DNA of 64,000 nt. Origin: Thauera sedimentorum (GTDB taxonomy: Bacteria > Pseudomonadota > Gammaproteobacteria > Burkholderiales > Rhodocyclaceae). A program made the position numbers and the translations under genes. Positions 10,246-18,630 of the stretch are shown here, piece after piece. The notes under the pieces were generated by a model that was not told the origin of the DNA, did not search any database, and worked only from the letters and a program-made list of their open reading frames with translations. The stretch lies in assembly GCF_014489115.1 (NCBI RefSeq), contig NZ_JACTAH010000002.1, positions 310,001 to 374,000 of the forward strand, in the 5' to 3' direction. Position 1 is the stretch's first letter. Each line of letters starts with the position of its first letter.

Positions 10246-11942
10246 CAGGCCTCCCTGCGCGGCAATACCGGCAGGCAGGCCAGCACGCGGGTGCCTTCGC
10301 CCGGCGCGGAGGCCAGCTCGAAGCGCCCGCCCGCAAGCTCCGCCCGCTCACGCATGCCCACCAGGCCCAGGCTGGCCCGCCCGTCGGGCTGCGCGCCCGG
10401 GTCGAAGCCGCAGCCGTCGTCATTGACCCGCAATTCCAGCAGCCCGTCGCTGTGCTCGACCCGCACTTCGATGCGCGTCGGACCGCCGTGGCGCAGGGCG
10501 TTGTTCACCGATTCCTGGACGATGCGGAAGGCCGCGGTCTCCGCCGGCTCGGCAAAGCGCGGCAGGCCGTCGGCACCGCACAGGTCCACCGCAACGCCGG
10601 TGCGTTCGGCCTGCCCCTGGCAGTACCAGGCCAGCGCGGGCCCCAGCCCGAGGTCGTCGAGCATGGACGGACGCAGGTCGAGCGCCCGGTCGCGGATGCG
10701 GCCTATGGTCTGGTCCATGATCTGCATGCACTCGTCCAGGCGCAGCCGCGAGGCCTCCTGCAGCGCATCCTGACCGATCGCATGCAGGTTGAACTTGGCC
10801 GCGGTGAGCTGCTGGCCGATCTCGTCGTGCAGCTCGCGCGCCAGGCGGCCGCGCTCCTCTTCCTGGATCTGCATCAGCCGCGCCGACAGGTCGGACAGAT
10901 GGCGATGGCTGTCGGCCAGCGCCTTGTCGGTGGCCTGGCGCGCGGTGATGTCGATGGCCATCGCCAGCAGCTGCACCACCTTGCCGTCGGCGTCGCGGAT
11001 CGGCGTGTTGAACCACTCGCACAGGATGCGGCGCCCGTCGCGGGTGCGGTTTTCGTTGACGTTGTGCGCGTCGAAGGTGCCATTGCGCAGGCGGGCCAGC
11101 ACCATCTCGGTCTGGCCGCGCTCGGTCTCGGGAATGATGGTGTCGAAGGTGCTGCGGCCGATCAGCTCCGCGGCCTGGAAACCGAAGATCTGCTCGAAGG
11201 CCGGATTGCAGTCGACGATGCGCCAGTCGGTGTCGGTGACGATGCAGCCGATCGGCATGCGTTCCAGGTACAGGCGGGCGCGCGCCTCGCTTTCTGCGAG
11301 CTTGCGATAGGCCTCCACCTGCTCGTGGATGTCCAGGTAGGTGCCGATCACCCGCGTGGGACGTCCGTTGGGGTCGCGCGCCACGACTTCGCCCGAGGCG
11401 CGGAACCAGCGGTAGCTGCCGTCGGCCATGCGCATGCGGTACTCACTGATGTAGTCGCGCCGCAGTCCGTCCAGGTAGTTGCGGAATCGGCTGCGCGCCT
11501 CGTCGTGGTCGTCCGGATGCAGGCGTCCGACCCAGGCCTCGACCGTCTCGTGGAAACCCTCGGGCGAATACCCCAGCATGCGCGCCACCGCCTCGTCGGT
11601 GGCCACCTCGCCGCTGTCGATACGGTAGTCCCACAAGCCCAGCCGGGTCGCATGCAGGGCGACCCGGAAGGCCGCCTCGCGCTCGGCCAGGCGTTGCTGC
11701 AGGCCCCACAGCGAGGAGAAACCGATCCGGATCATCAACCACACCAGCGCGGCGGTCGACAGCACGAAGAACAGACCCTTCCAGGTCTGCAGCTCGGTGA
11801 TGCGCGCCGGGTCCTGTACCCACACCGCCAGCAGGCGGTCCGAGTAGATGATCCACGCGGTGGCCAGCGCCGCGTAGAGCAGCGCGATGCCCAGGGCCAG
11901 GCGGCCGGGGCGGGGCACGTTCGGCGGGGGACTGTGGGGCAT
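10245..11942 (-). CDS. PAS-containing sensor histidine kinase (HisKA_3 type)
   Basis: A 565-residue membrane kinase. Two N-terminal membrane segments (about 15-90) carry the motif seen before many PAS sensors (ALLYAALATAWIIYSDRLLA, then KGLFFVLSTAALVWLMIR). Two PAS/PAC units follow; the first contains LGLWDYRIDSGEVATDEAV and the second IVDCNPAFEQIFGFQAAEL. The HisKA_3 dimerisation helix has LARELHDEIGQQ, His about 370, and the ATPase domain has ESVNNALRHGG, DDGCGFDPG and LGLVGMRERAELAGG. No cofactor-binding residue that would define the signal is recognisable. The start at 11942 leaves a 122-base divergent region shared with the decarboxylase gene. Confidence 0.92.
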   Translation of the reverse strand: MPHSPPPNVPRPGRLALGIALLYAALATAWIIYSDRLLAVWVQDPARITELQTWKGLFFVLSTAALVWLMIRIGFSSLWGLQQRLAEREAAFRVALHATRLGLWDYRIDSGEVATDEAVARMLGYSPEGFHETVEAWVGRLHPDDHDEARSRFRNYLDGLRRDYISEYRMRMADGSYRWFRASGEVVARDPNGRPTRVIGTYLDIHEQVEAYRKLAESEARARLYLERMPIGCIVTDTDWRIVDCNPAFEQIFGFQAAELIGRSTFDTIIPETERGQTEMVLARLRNGTFDAHNVNENRTRDGRRILCEWFNTPIRDADGKVVQLLAMAIDITARQATDKALADSHRHLSDLSARLMQIQEEERGRLARELHDEIGQQLTAAKFNLHAIGQDALQEASRLRLDECMQIMDQTIGRIRDRALDLRPSMLDDLGLGPALAWYCQGQAERTGVAVDLCGADGLPRFAEPAETAAFRIVQESVNNALRHGGPTRIEVRVEHSDGLLELRVNDDGCGFDPGAQPDGRASLGLVGMRERAELAGGRFELASAPGEGTRVLACLPVLPRREA

Positions 11943-12028
11943 GGGCAGACCGTATGGAAAAGGGATGACCGCATACGCGAACGTCAATCTTACTCGCCTT
12001 GCCGGCCGACCAGAACCCGCAGGCGCGG

Positions 12029-12034
12029 TATGAT
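12029..12034 (+). promoter_or_regulatory. Candidate -10 box of the malonyl-CoA decarboxylase gene
   Basis: TATGAT, five of six matches to consensus, lies 30 bases before the ATG at 12065; the -35 at 17-base spacing (CCGACC) is weak. AGGA eight bases before the start is a fair ribosome-binding site. Confidence 0.35.
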
Positions 12035-12064
12035 CGGCACATCCCCAACCCGCAGGAAGCACGC

Positions 12065-13444
12065 ATGGCCCCAGGACTGATGTCACGCAGCCTCGACAAG
12101 ATGCGCGAGATCGTGGCGAGCGCCACCGGACGCAAGGACGAACCCTCCGAGAAGACCCTGGAGCGCATCCGCCGGCAGTTGCACGAATGCGCCGAGGGGC
12201 GCGGCGGCGAGGTATCGACCCGCCAGCGCGCGGCGCGCCTGGCGGACACCTATCTCGGCCTCGACGACGCCGGGCGCCACGCCTTCCTGCGCATCATCGC
12301 GCTGGAGTTCGGCCCCGAGCCCAAGCGCATCGCCCGCGCGCACGAGGCCTACCAGGCGGCGGTGGGCACCCCGCATCAATGGGACGCCGAGGCGCAGCTG
12401 CGCGCCGCGATGCGCTCGGCGCGCATCCGCATCCTCACCCAGTTCAACGCCATCCCCCAGGGGGTCAAGTTCCTGGTCGACCTGCGCGCCGACCTGCTGC
12501 GCTTCCTGCCGGGAGACAAGGAGCTGCAGTCGCTCGACCGCGAGCTCGAAGCGCGGCTGTCGGCCTGGTTCGACGTCGGCTTCCTGGAACTCGCGCGCAT
12601 CACCTGGCATTCGCCCGCCGCGCTGCTGGAAAAGCTGGTGGAGTACGAGGCGGTGCACGAGATCCGCTCGTGGACCGATCTCAAGAACCGGCTCGATTCG
12701 GATCGCCGCTGCTACGGCTTCTTCCATCCGCGCATGCCGCTGGAGCCGCTGATCTTCGTAGAGGTCGCACTGGTCGAGGAGCTGGCCGACAACGTCCAGC
12801 AGCTGCTCGACGAACACGCCCCGGTGCTCGACGCCTCGCGCGCCAGCACCGCGATCTTCTATTCCATCAGCAATACCCAGAGCGGCCTGCGCGGCGTGTC
12901 CTTCGGCAACTTCCTGCTCAAGCGGGTGGTGGACGACCTCAAGCGCGATTTCCCCAAGCTGAAGACCTTCGCCACCCTGTCGCCGATCCCGGGGCTGGCG
13001 CGCTGGGCGAGCAAACATCCCGCGGAGGTGGCCGCGGCCTTCACCGATGCCGATTGGAAGCGCCTGGCCGCCGCCGGGGTCGACGGCCCCGAGTCGCCGC
13101 GACTGCGCGAAGTGCTCGGCGGCAAGCCGGGCTGGCAGGATGACGAAGCCCTGGCCCGCGCGCTGCAGGCACCGCTCTCTCGCGTGGCGGCCGACTATCT
13201 GCTCAATGCGCGGCGCGAGGGCAAGCCGGTGGACCCGGTGGCGCGCTTCCACCTTGGCAACGGCGCGCGCGTCGAACGGCTCAACTGGCTGGCCGACACT
13301 TCGGCCAAGGGCCTGGAACAGTCCTGGGGCTTGATGGTGAACTACCTCTACGACCCGGACCGCATCGAGGACAACCTGGAATCATTTGCCAGCGAGGGAC
13401 GGATCGACGCAGCCACCGCGGTCAAGCGCCTGGCGCGTCGCTGA
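12065..13444 (+). CDS. Malonyl-CoA decarboxylase
   Basis: A 459-residue enzyme of the malonyl-CoA decarboxylase family (MatA/MLYCD type), which converts malonyl-CoA to acetyl-CoA and CO2. Recognisable blocks are NAIPQGVKFLVDLRADLLRF, ITWHSPAALLEKLVEYEAVH, CYGFFHPRMPLEPLIFVEVA, FYSISNTQSGLRGVSFGNFL, and the C-terminal FHLGNGARVERLNW and GLEQSWGLMVNYLYD, which include the catalytic His and Ser regions of the family. The usual partners for malonate use (malonyl-CoA synthetase, transporter) are absent, so it may act on internal malonyl-CoA rather than imported malonate. Start 12065 is preferred over a frame open from 11999. Confidence 0.93.
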   Translation: MAPGLMSRSLDKMREIVASATGRKDEPSEKTLERIRRQLHECAEGRGGEVSTRQRAARLADTYLGLDDAGRHAFLRIIALEFGPEPKRIARAHEAYQAAVGTPHQWDAEAQLRAAMRSARIRILTQFNAIPQGVKFLVDLRADLLRFLPGDKELQSLDRELEARLSAWFDVGFLELARITWHSPAALLEKLVEYEAVHEIRSWTDLKNRLDSDRRCYGFFHPRMPLEPLIFVEVALVEELADNVQQLLDEHAPVLDASRASTAIFYSISNTQSGLRGVSFGNFLLKRVVDDLKRDFPKLKTFATLSPIPGLARWASKHPAEVAAAFTDADWKRLAAAGVDGPESPRLREVLGGKPGWQDDEALARALQAPLSRVAADYLLNARREGKPVDPVARFHLGNGARVERLNWLADTSAKGLEQSWGLMVNYLYDPDRIEDNLESFASEGRIDAATAVKRLARR

Positions 13445-13490
13445 ACGGAACGCCGCAGCGGCTTCGACGCAACAAACACGCCCTCGATAC

Positions 13491-13555
13491 GTAGGTAATA
13501 CGCCTACATGCTGGTCATGGCGCACGCGATGCGGCACTATCTGCGCCACATGACC
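13491..13555. repeat. Two stacked inverted repeats in the leader of the GGDEF-EAL gene
   Basis: The 169 bases between the decarboxylase and the GGDEF-EAL gene hold a small dyad (GTAGG-N7-CCTAC, 13491-13507) and right after it a long hairpin. The hairpin arms are GGTCATGGCGCA (13513-13524) and TGCGCCACATGACC (13542-13555), which pair except for a two-base bulge. There is no T-run, so a simple terminator is unlikely. An operator plus a structured 5' leader is one reading. Confidence 0.5.
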
Positions 13556-13613
13556 ACGGGTTGAGCGCAAGCCGGCGCCCCGCCGGAACGACTCACCGAC
13601 AGGGGCTTATCGC

Positions 13614-16061
13614 TTGCGACGACAGCCGTTCGGCCTACACTCCATCCGCATCCGCCTGCTGCTCGCCAGCACGGTGGTGCAGGTCGTCCTCCTTACCCTG
13701 CTGCTGGCCAACAGCGTAAGGCTGATGGACAACGCCGCCTCGGCCAGCCTGGACACCCTGGTCACGCAGAATGCGGTGATGCTGCACACCGTGGCGGCGG
13801 CCTACGGCCAGCACGACGACTACGTCACCCTGCAGGATGTGCTCGGCGAACTGCTCGCCGATGCGGACGAAGGGCTGGTGTACGTGCGCATCGGCCGCCC
13901 GGACGGCAGCCTGCTGGTGAGCGCCGGATTGCCCACCATGCAGGCGCTGCCGCCGCCGTACACCGACGCCGACGGGCGCCCGCAGGCCACGCCCGGCGAT
14001 GACCTGATCCACGTGCGCCGCCCGCTGCTGCTCGATCGCAACGAGGTCGGCTTCCTGCAGTTCGGCGTCTCGGTGTCGGTCCTCACCGCCGCCCGCCGCG
14101 CGATCCTCGAACAGGGCGGCGTGATCGCACTGGCCGAGATCGTGCTGACCTTCATCCTGCTGTCGGCGATCGGCTACCTGCTGACCCGCAAGCTGGGCCA
14201 CCTGCTGGCTGGCAGCCAGGCGCTGGCCGAAGGGCAACTCCATCACCGCCTGCCCGAGGACGGCCTGGACGAACTGGCCAGCCTGGCGCAGCGCTTCAAC
14301 CTGATGGCCGAGCGCTTGCAGGCACGCATCGGCGAACTGGAGGACACCGCCGCCCGCCTGCACGCCAGCGAGGAGCGCTACACCCTGGCCATGCGCGGGG
14401 CCAACGACGGGATCTGGGACTGGGACATCGTGGCCGACACCCTGTACCTGTCGCCGCGCTTCTCGGAGATCGCCGGCCGCGACATGAGCGGCCTCGACAT
14501 CACCCCGGCCGACATCCCGCGCTACCTGCACCCGGACGACGCCGGCCGCTACCAGGACCAGCTGCGCGAGCATCTCAAGGGCGAGAGCGCGCAGCTCATG
14601 CTCGAGCACCGCATCCGGCTGCCCGACGGCAGCTATCGCTGGGTGCTGACCCGCGGGGTCGCGCTGCGCGATGCGGACGGGCGAGCCTACCGCATGGCAG
14701 GTTCGATGGCCGACGTCCATGCCCGCCGCCAGGCCCAGCAGCGGCTGACCCACGACGCACTGCACGACGGCCTGACCGGCCTGCCCAACCGCGCGCTGTT
14801 CATCGAGCACCTGAAGAGCGCGCTTGGCCAGCGGCGGCGCAACGACCAGCACCGCTTTGCGGTGCTCACCATCAACCTCGAGCGCTTCCGCCTGATCAAC
14901 GACAGCTTCGGGCATGTCGCCGGCGACGAACTGCTCAGGCGCGTGGCCGAGCGCATCGCCCAGCGCCTGCGTGGCGGCGACGTGGCGGCACGCATCGGCG
15001 GCGACCAGTTCGCCATCCTGCTCAACGGCATCCAGGCGCGCACCGACGCACCGCGCTTTGCCGCGGACCTGCGCGAACAACTCGCACGCCCGGCGGCGCT
15101 GGCCGGCCACACCGTGCATCCGCACGTGCGCATCGGCGTGGCCCTGTCCGACGACTACCGCGACGACGCCGAGGCCATCCTGCGCGATGCCGACAACGCC
15201 CTGCATCGCGCGCGGCGCAGCAGCGACGAAGCGGTGACGATCTTCGAAGCGGGCATGCATACCCAGACCCTGCACACCCTGCGGCTCGAGTCCGACCTCA
15301 GGGCGGCCCTGCAGGCCGGCGCCCTGGCGGTGCACTACCAGCCGGTGGTCAGGCTGTCCGACCGGCGGATCGCCAGCCTCGAGGCGCTGGTGCGCTGGCC
15401 CCACCCCGAGCACGGCCTGCTCGGTCCGCAGTCCTTCGTGCCGCTGGCCGAAACCCTGGGGCTGATCCACGATCTCGGCATGCAGGTTCTCGAGCGCTGC
15501 TGCGCCGACATCGTACGCTGGCAGGCGGACGGAGGCGTCGTGCCGGTCAGCGTCAACCTCTCGGCGCGCCAGCTCCTCGTGCCCGACCTGCCGCAGCAAC
15601 TCCTGGACACGCTGGCCCGCCACGGCCTGCCACCGGGCGCCATCCGCGTGGAGGTCACCGAGAGCGCGGCGGCCACGCCGGACAGCCCTGCTCCGGCCAC
15701 CCTCGCACGACTGCAGCGCGCCGGCATCAAGATCCTGATCGACGATTTCGGCACCGGCTACTCGGCGCTCGGCTACCTGCACACCATTCCCTGCGACACA
15801 CTCAAGCTCGACGGCTCCTTCGTGCGTACGCTGGCGGGCGACGCCCGGCTGGGCGCGATCGTCCGCCGCAGCATCGAGCTGGCCCACGATCTCGGCATCA
15901 ACGTGGTCGCCGAGTGCATCGAGACCGAAGAGCAGCACACGCTGCTGCAGGCCATGGGCTGCGACTTCGGCCAGGGCTACCTGTACGCCCGCCCGCTCGG
16001 CGCCGACGCCATGGAAGCCTTGCTGCACGACATCCCGCCGCTGGAGGAAGACACCCGATGA
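13614..16061 (+). CDS. Membrane GGDEF-EAL protein with HAMP and PAS domains
   Basis: An 815-residue inner-membrane c-di-GMP signalling protein. Two membrane segments (about 12-32 and 165-190) flank a ~130-residue periplasmic sensor; HAMP (about 195-245), PAS/PAC (about 255-370), GGDEF (about 380-545) and EAL (about 560-805) follow. The GGDEF motif is GGDQF (about 462), lacking the metal-binding Glu, while the inhibitory RxxD site is kept (RGGD about 453). EAL looks complete: EALVRW, SVNLSARQL, VEVTES, IDDFGTGYSALGYL, VVAECIETEEQ. It probably acts as a phosphodiesterase. The TTG start at 13614 follows AGGGG at 13601. Its stop overlaps the next start (ATGA). Confidence 0.9.
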   Translation: MRRQPFGLHSIRIRLLLASTVVQVVLLTLLLANSVRLMDNAASASLDTLVTQNAVMLHTVAAAYGQHDDYVTLQDVLGELLADADEGLVYVRIGRPDGSLLVSAGLPTMQALPPPYTDADGRPQATPGDDLIHVRRPLLLDRNEVGFLQFGVSVSVLTAARRAILEQGGVIALAEIVLTFILLSAIGYLLTRKLGHLLAGSQALAEGQLHHRLPEDGLDELASLAQRFNLMAERLQARIGELEDTAARLHASEERYTLAMRGANDGIWDWDIVADTLYLSPRFSEIAGRDMSGLDITPADIPRYLHPDDAGRYQDQLREHLKGESAQLMLEHRIRLPDGSYRWVLTRGVALRDADGRAYRMAGSMADVHARRQAQQRLTHDALHDGLTGLPNRALFIEHLKSALGQRRRNDQHRFAVLTINLERFRLINDSFGHVAGDELLRRVAERIAQRLRGGDVAARIGGDQFAILLNGIQARTDAPRFAADLREQLARPAALAGHTVHPHVRIGVALSDDYRDDAEAILRDADNALHRARRSSDEAVTIFEAGMHTQTLHTLRLESDLRAALQAGALAVHYQPVVRLSDRRIASLEALVRWPHPEHGLLGPQSFVPLAETLGLIHDLGMQVLERCCADIVRWQADGGVVPVSVNLSARQLLVPDLPQQLLDTLARHGLPPGAIRVEVTESAAATPDSPAPATLARLQRAGIKILIDDFGTGYSALGYLHTIPCDTLKLDGSFVRTLAGDARLGAIVRRSIELAHDLGINVVAECIETEEQHTLLQAMGCDFGQGYLYARPLGADAMEALLHDIPPLEEDTR

Positions 16062-17266
16062 GCGCGCGCCTGCTCGCCACCCTCGCCGGCGTCGCCGCAA
16101 TGCTGGCGCTCGTCGTTCCGGCCGCTGCCCAGACGCCGCCGCCGGTGCAGCTGTCCGGTTTCGCCACCCTGGGCGCGCTGGTCCCCGACCGCAGCGACCT
16201 GTGGTTCTACCGCTCGGGCGTCAACGCGCCGGGCAAGAACCGCGTGGACCTGGGCACCGACACGCTGGCGGGGGTGCAAGGCAGCCTGCGCCTGGGGGAC
16301 AGCAGCGACTTCACGCTGCAGATCATGGCGAGCGAGACCCCGCGCGGCGACTACGATCCGCGGGTCAGCTGGGCGTTCTGGCGCTACAACCCCAACGCCG
16401 CGCTGACCCTGCGTGTCGGACGCCTGCGCGTGCCCTTCTTCATGCACTCCGACTCGCTCTACGTGAACTACGCCAACCCGTGGATCCGTCCTCCCCAGGA
16501 GGTCTACGGGCTCAATCCGTTCAGCGAGATCGACGGCGCCGACCTGCTGGTGCGCGTGCCGCTGAACGGCGCGGATCTGGAGTTCCGCCCCTATTTCGGC
16601 AGCGGTCGGATCGACGTGGCCGACGGCGGCAGCGCCCGCCTGCGCGACGTGCGCGGCCTCACCGTGAACCTGCTCAAGGACGAACTGAACCTCTACCTCG
16701 GCCATGGCGAGGGGCGCCTGCAGGTCCGCTGGGGCGACAGCGGTCACCGGACGCTGGTGGCGGGCCTGGGGCTCGCGGGAGGCGAGCTCGCCGCCCTGCC
16801 CGCACGTTTGTCCGGGCGGAGAGGCCGCGCCAGCTTCAGCGCCGCCGGCCTGCAGTGGGACAACGGCGAATGGCTGGCAATCGGCGAGATCGTCCGCAGG
16901 CGCGCCGACCGCTATGTGAACAGCGCCCGTGCATGGCAGCTCACCGCGGGCCGGCGCATCGGCGCGTTCACGCCCTTCCTCACCCTCGCACGCCAGACCG
17001 AAGAGCGCCCGGTCGCACAGGCCGTCATCGCCGACCCCACGCTCGCTGCCGGCTTCGACGCCTACCTCGCCTCGCGCAGCGGCGCGCAGCGCAGCGTTAC
17101 CGTCGGCCTGCGCTGGGACTTCGCCCGCAATGCGGCCCTCAAGACGGAGTTCAGCCGCGTGCGCGTCGCCCGCGACGCCTGGGGCAGCTTCTTCCCGCGC
17201 GGCCAGGAGGCGCCGGGCGGGCGCACCGTGCACCTGCTGGGCATCTCCGTGGACCTGGTGTTTTGA
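16058..17266 (+). CDS. Porin-like outer-membrane beta-barrel protein
   Basis: A 402-residue exported protein with a clear signal peptide ending VVPAAAQ. The mature part starts QLSGFATLGALVPDRSDL, alternates short hydrophobic and polar stretches, and ends in phenylalanine (LLGISVDLVF), the usual barrel terminus. Segments such as WAFWRYNPNAALTLRVGRLR resemble porin strands. No specific porin family can be named. It overlaps the GGDEF-EAL stop by four bases (ATGA) and the PstS-like gene follows 11 bases later, so all three are expected to be one transcript. Confidence 0.75.
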   Translation: MSARLLATLAGVAAMLALVVPAAAQTPPPVQLSGFATLGALVPDRSDLWFYRSGVNAPGKNRVDLGTDTLAGVQGSLRLGDSSDFTLQIMASETPRGDYDPRVSWAFWRYNPNAALTLRVGRLRVPFFMHSDSLYVNYANPWIRPPQEVYGLNPFSEIDGADLLVRVPLNGADLEFRPYFGSGRIDVADGGSARLRDVRGLTVNLLKDELNLYLGHGEGRLQVRWGDSGHRTLVAGLGLAGGELAALPARLSGRRGRASFSAAGLQWDNGEWLAIGEIVRRRADRYVNSARAWQLTAGRRIGAFTPFLTLARQTEERPVAQAVIADPTLAAGFDAYLASRSGAQRSVTVGLRWDFARNAALKTEFSRVRVARDAWGSFFPRGQEAPGGRTVHLLGISVDLVF

Positions 17267-17277
17267 GGCGCATCGCC

Positions 17278-17694
17278 ATGCCCGCAGCGCTTCTCGCACT
17301 ACTGGGCGGATTCCTGCTGTGCGCCGCCGCACATGCCGAGTTCGTCGTCGTCGGCCACCCGGACGGGCCGATCGGCAGCCTGAGTCGCGAAGAAGCGCAG
17401 CAGCTCTATCTCGGGCGGCGCAACACCCTGCCCGACGGCAGCCCCGCCACCCTGATCGACCTGCCCGCCGGCGCCCCGCGCGACCGCTTCTATCTGCTGC
17501 TCACCGGCAAGAACGCCGGGCAGATCCGGGCATGGTGGTCGCGCCAGGTGTTCTCCGGCCGCGCGCTGCCGCCGCGCGAGGCAGCCGACGGCGCCGAACT
17601 GCGCCGCTGGGTCGCCGGCATTCCCACGGCCATCGGCTACCTGCCCGACAACGAAACCACCGACGGGCTGCGCGTCCTGCTCCGCCTGCCCTAG
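17278..17694 (+). CDS. Small PstS-like periplasmic protein
   Basis: A 138-residue exported protein with signal peptide (LLCAAAHA). It resembles the short phosphate-binding-protein-like family found outside Pst operons: LSREEAQQLYLGRRNTLPDG, a central FYLLLTGKNAGQIRAWWSRQ, VFSGRALPP, and a final IPTAIGYLPDN that corresponds to the GAIGY motif of PstS. It is less than half the length of PstS and has no transporter genes beside it, so a sensing role for its coupled GGDEF-EAL partner is more likely than transport (inference). GAGG nine bases ahead supports the ATG at 17278; a TTG at 17263 would add MRRIA. Confidence 0.75.
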   Translation: MPAALLALLGGFLLCAAAHAEFVVVGHPDGPIGSLSREEAQQLYLGRRNTLPDGSPATLIDLPAGAPRDRFYLLLTGKNAGQIRAWWSRQVFSGRALPPREAADGAELRRWVAGIPTAIGYLPDNETTDGLRVLLRLP

Positions 17695-17791
17695 GTGTTG
17701 AGTTGCAACAGGTTGTTCCCGGCAAGTCGGGAAGCTGGAGATTGGCGCGCATCGGAACGCACCCTGCACGCCGACGCGCACGGCATCCCCT

Positions 17792-17864
17792 GTAGGAGCG
17801 GCCTTGGCCGCGATTGCGATGTACGTTTTCCCGCTCGCCGCATCGCGGCCAAGGCCGCTCCTAC
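17792..17864. repeat. REP-like hairpin, copy 1
   Basis: A perfect 23-bp inverted repeat: left arm 17792-17814 (begins GTAGGAGCGGCCTTGG), right arm 17842-17864 (ends GGCCGCTCCTAC), loop 27 bases. It has the same arms as the element at 22864-22935. It lies between two gene ends (PstS-like gene and YicG-type gene), the usual position for REP elements. The rest of this 253-base gap shows nothing else. Confidence 0.85.
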
Positions 17865-17947
17865 GCTCCTCCTGAGCGCAGGGCCGCCGGAACACGCCGA
17901 GGCGGCCAACTCAAGCGCCGCCAATCGCGCACCGCTACGCTGGCGCC

Positions 17948-18571
17948 TCACAACCTCGCGGTGAATACCGGCAGGCGCCAGCGGAAGCGGATTGCCAGCA
18001 GGCGGATCGTCAGCACCAGCGCGGCGGCGGCCAGCGCCGACCAGCCGGCGGACACCCCTGCGGCGTGCAGCGCCACCAGCAGCAGGGCGCCCAGCCACGA
18101 GGCGGTGGCGTAGAGCTCGCCGGTGAACACCAGCGGCACCTCGTTGCACAGCACGTCGCGCACGATGCCGCCGAACACACCGGTGATCACCCCCATCAGG
18201 CTGGCCACCAGCCAGGGCGCATCGAGCGCCAGCGCGGCCTGGGTGCCGCTCACCGTGAACAGCGCCAGGCCGACCGCATCCGGCAGCAGGAAGAGCCGCG
18301 GCGGCAGGCGCACCACGCGCACCAGCGCAAAGGTCGCCAGCCCGGCGAGCATGGCCGCCAGCAGATAGCTCTGGTCGGCAACCCAGAACACCGTGCGGTC
18401 GAGCAGCATGTCGCGCAGGCTGCCGCCGCCCAGCGCCGCGGCGAGCGCCACCACCACCATGCCGAACAGGTCGAAGGGCTTGCGTCCGGCCTCGAGCACG
18501 CCGGCCGCGGCGTTCACCGCCACACCGGCGAGGCCGATGCCGTAGATCAGGGTCGTGAGCGAGATCGACAT
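17948..18571 (-). CDS. YicG/TRIC-type membrane protein (UPF0126)
   Basis: A 207-residue integral membrane protein with about seven hydrophobic segments, built of two related halves: FDLFGMVVVALAAALGGGSL in the first and LMGVITGVFGGIVRDVLCNE in the second. This is the UPF0126/YadS-YicG family, homologous to TRIC cation channels; bacterial members have been tied to cation or glycine movement, but the substrate here is unknown. Start at 18571 (MSISLTTLIYG) is chosen for the family; the open frame reaches 18625. It is divergent from the nitronate monooxygenase gene. Confidence 0.85.
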   Translation of the reverse strand: MSISLTTLIYGIGLAGVAVNAAAGVLEAGRKPFDLFGMVVVALAAALGGGSLRDMLLDRTVFWVADQSYLLAAMLAGLATFALVRVVRLPPRLFLLPDAVGLALFTVSGTQAALALDAPWLVASLMGVITGVFGGIVRDVLCNEVPLVFTGELYATASWLGALLLVALHAAGVSAGWSALAAAALVLTIRLLAIRFRWRLPVFTARL

Positions 18572-18630
18572 GCCGCGGGAGCATAGCACCGCCTCCCGGA
18601 AGCGGCACGGTTCGCCCGGCAGCACAATTC

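Noticed and set aside
12187..13143. Open frames overlapping the malonyl-CoA decarboxylase in other frames
   Set aside because: No start signal or domain; the decarboxylase motifs occupy the whole region in one frame.
13635..16100. An 821-codon open frame antisense to the GGDEF-EAL gene
   Set aside because: Same third-position GC effect; no domain, no ribosome-binding site and the opposite strand has clear motifs.
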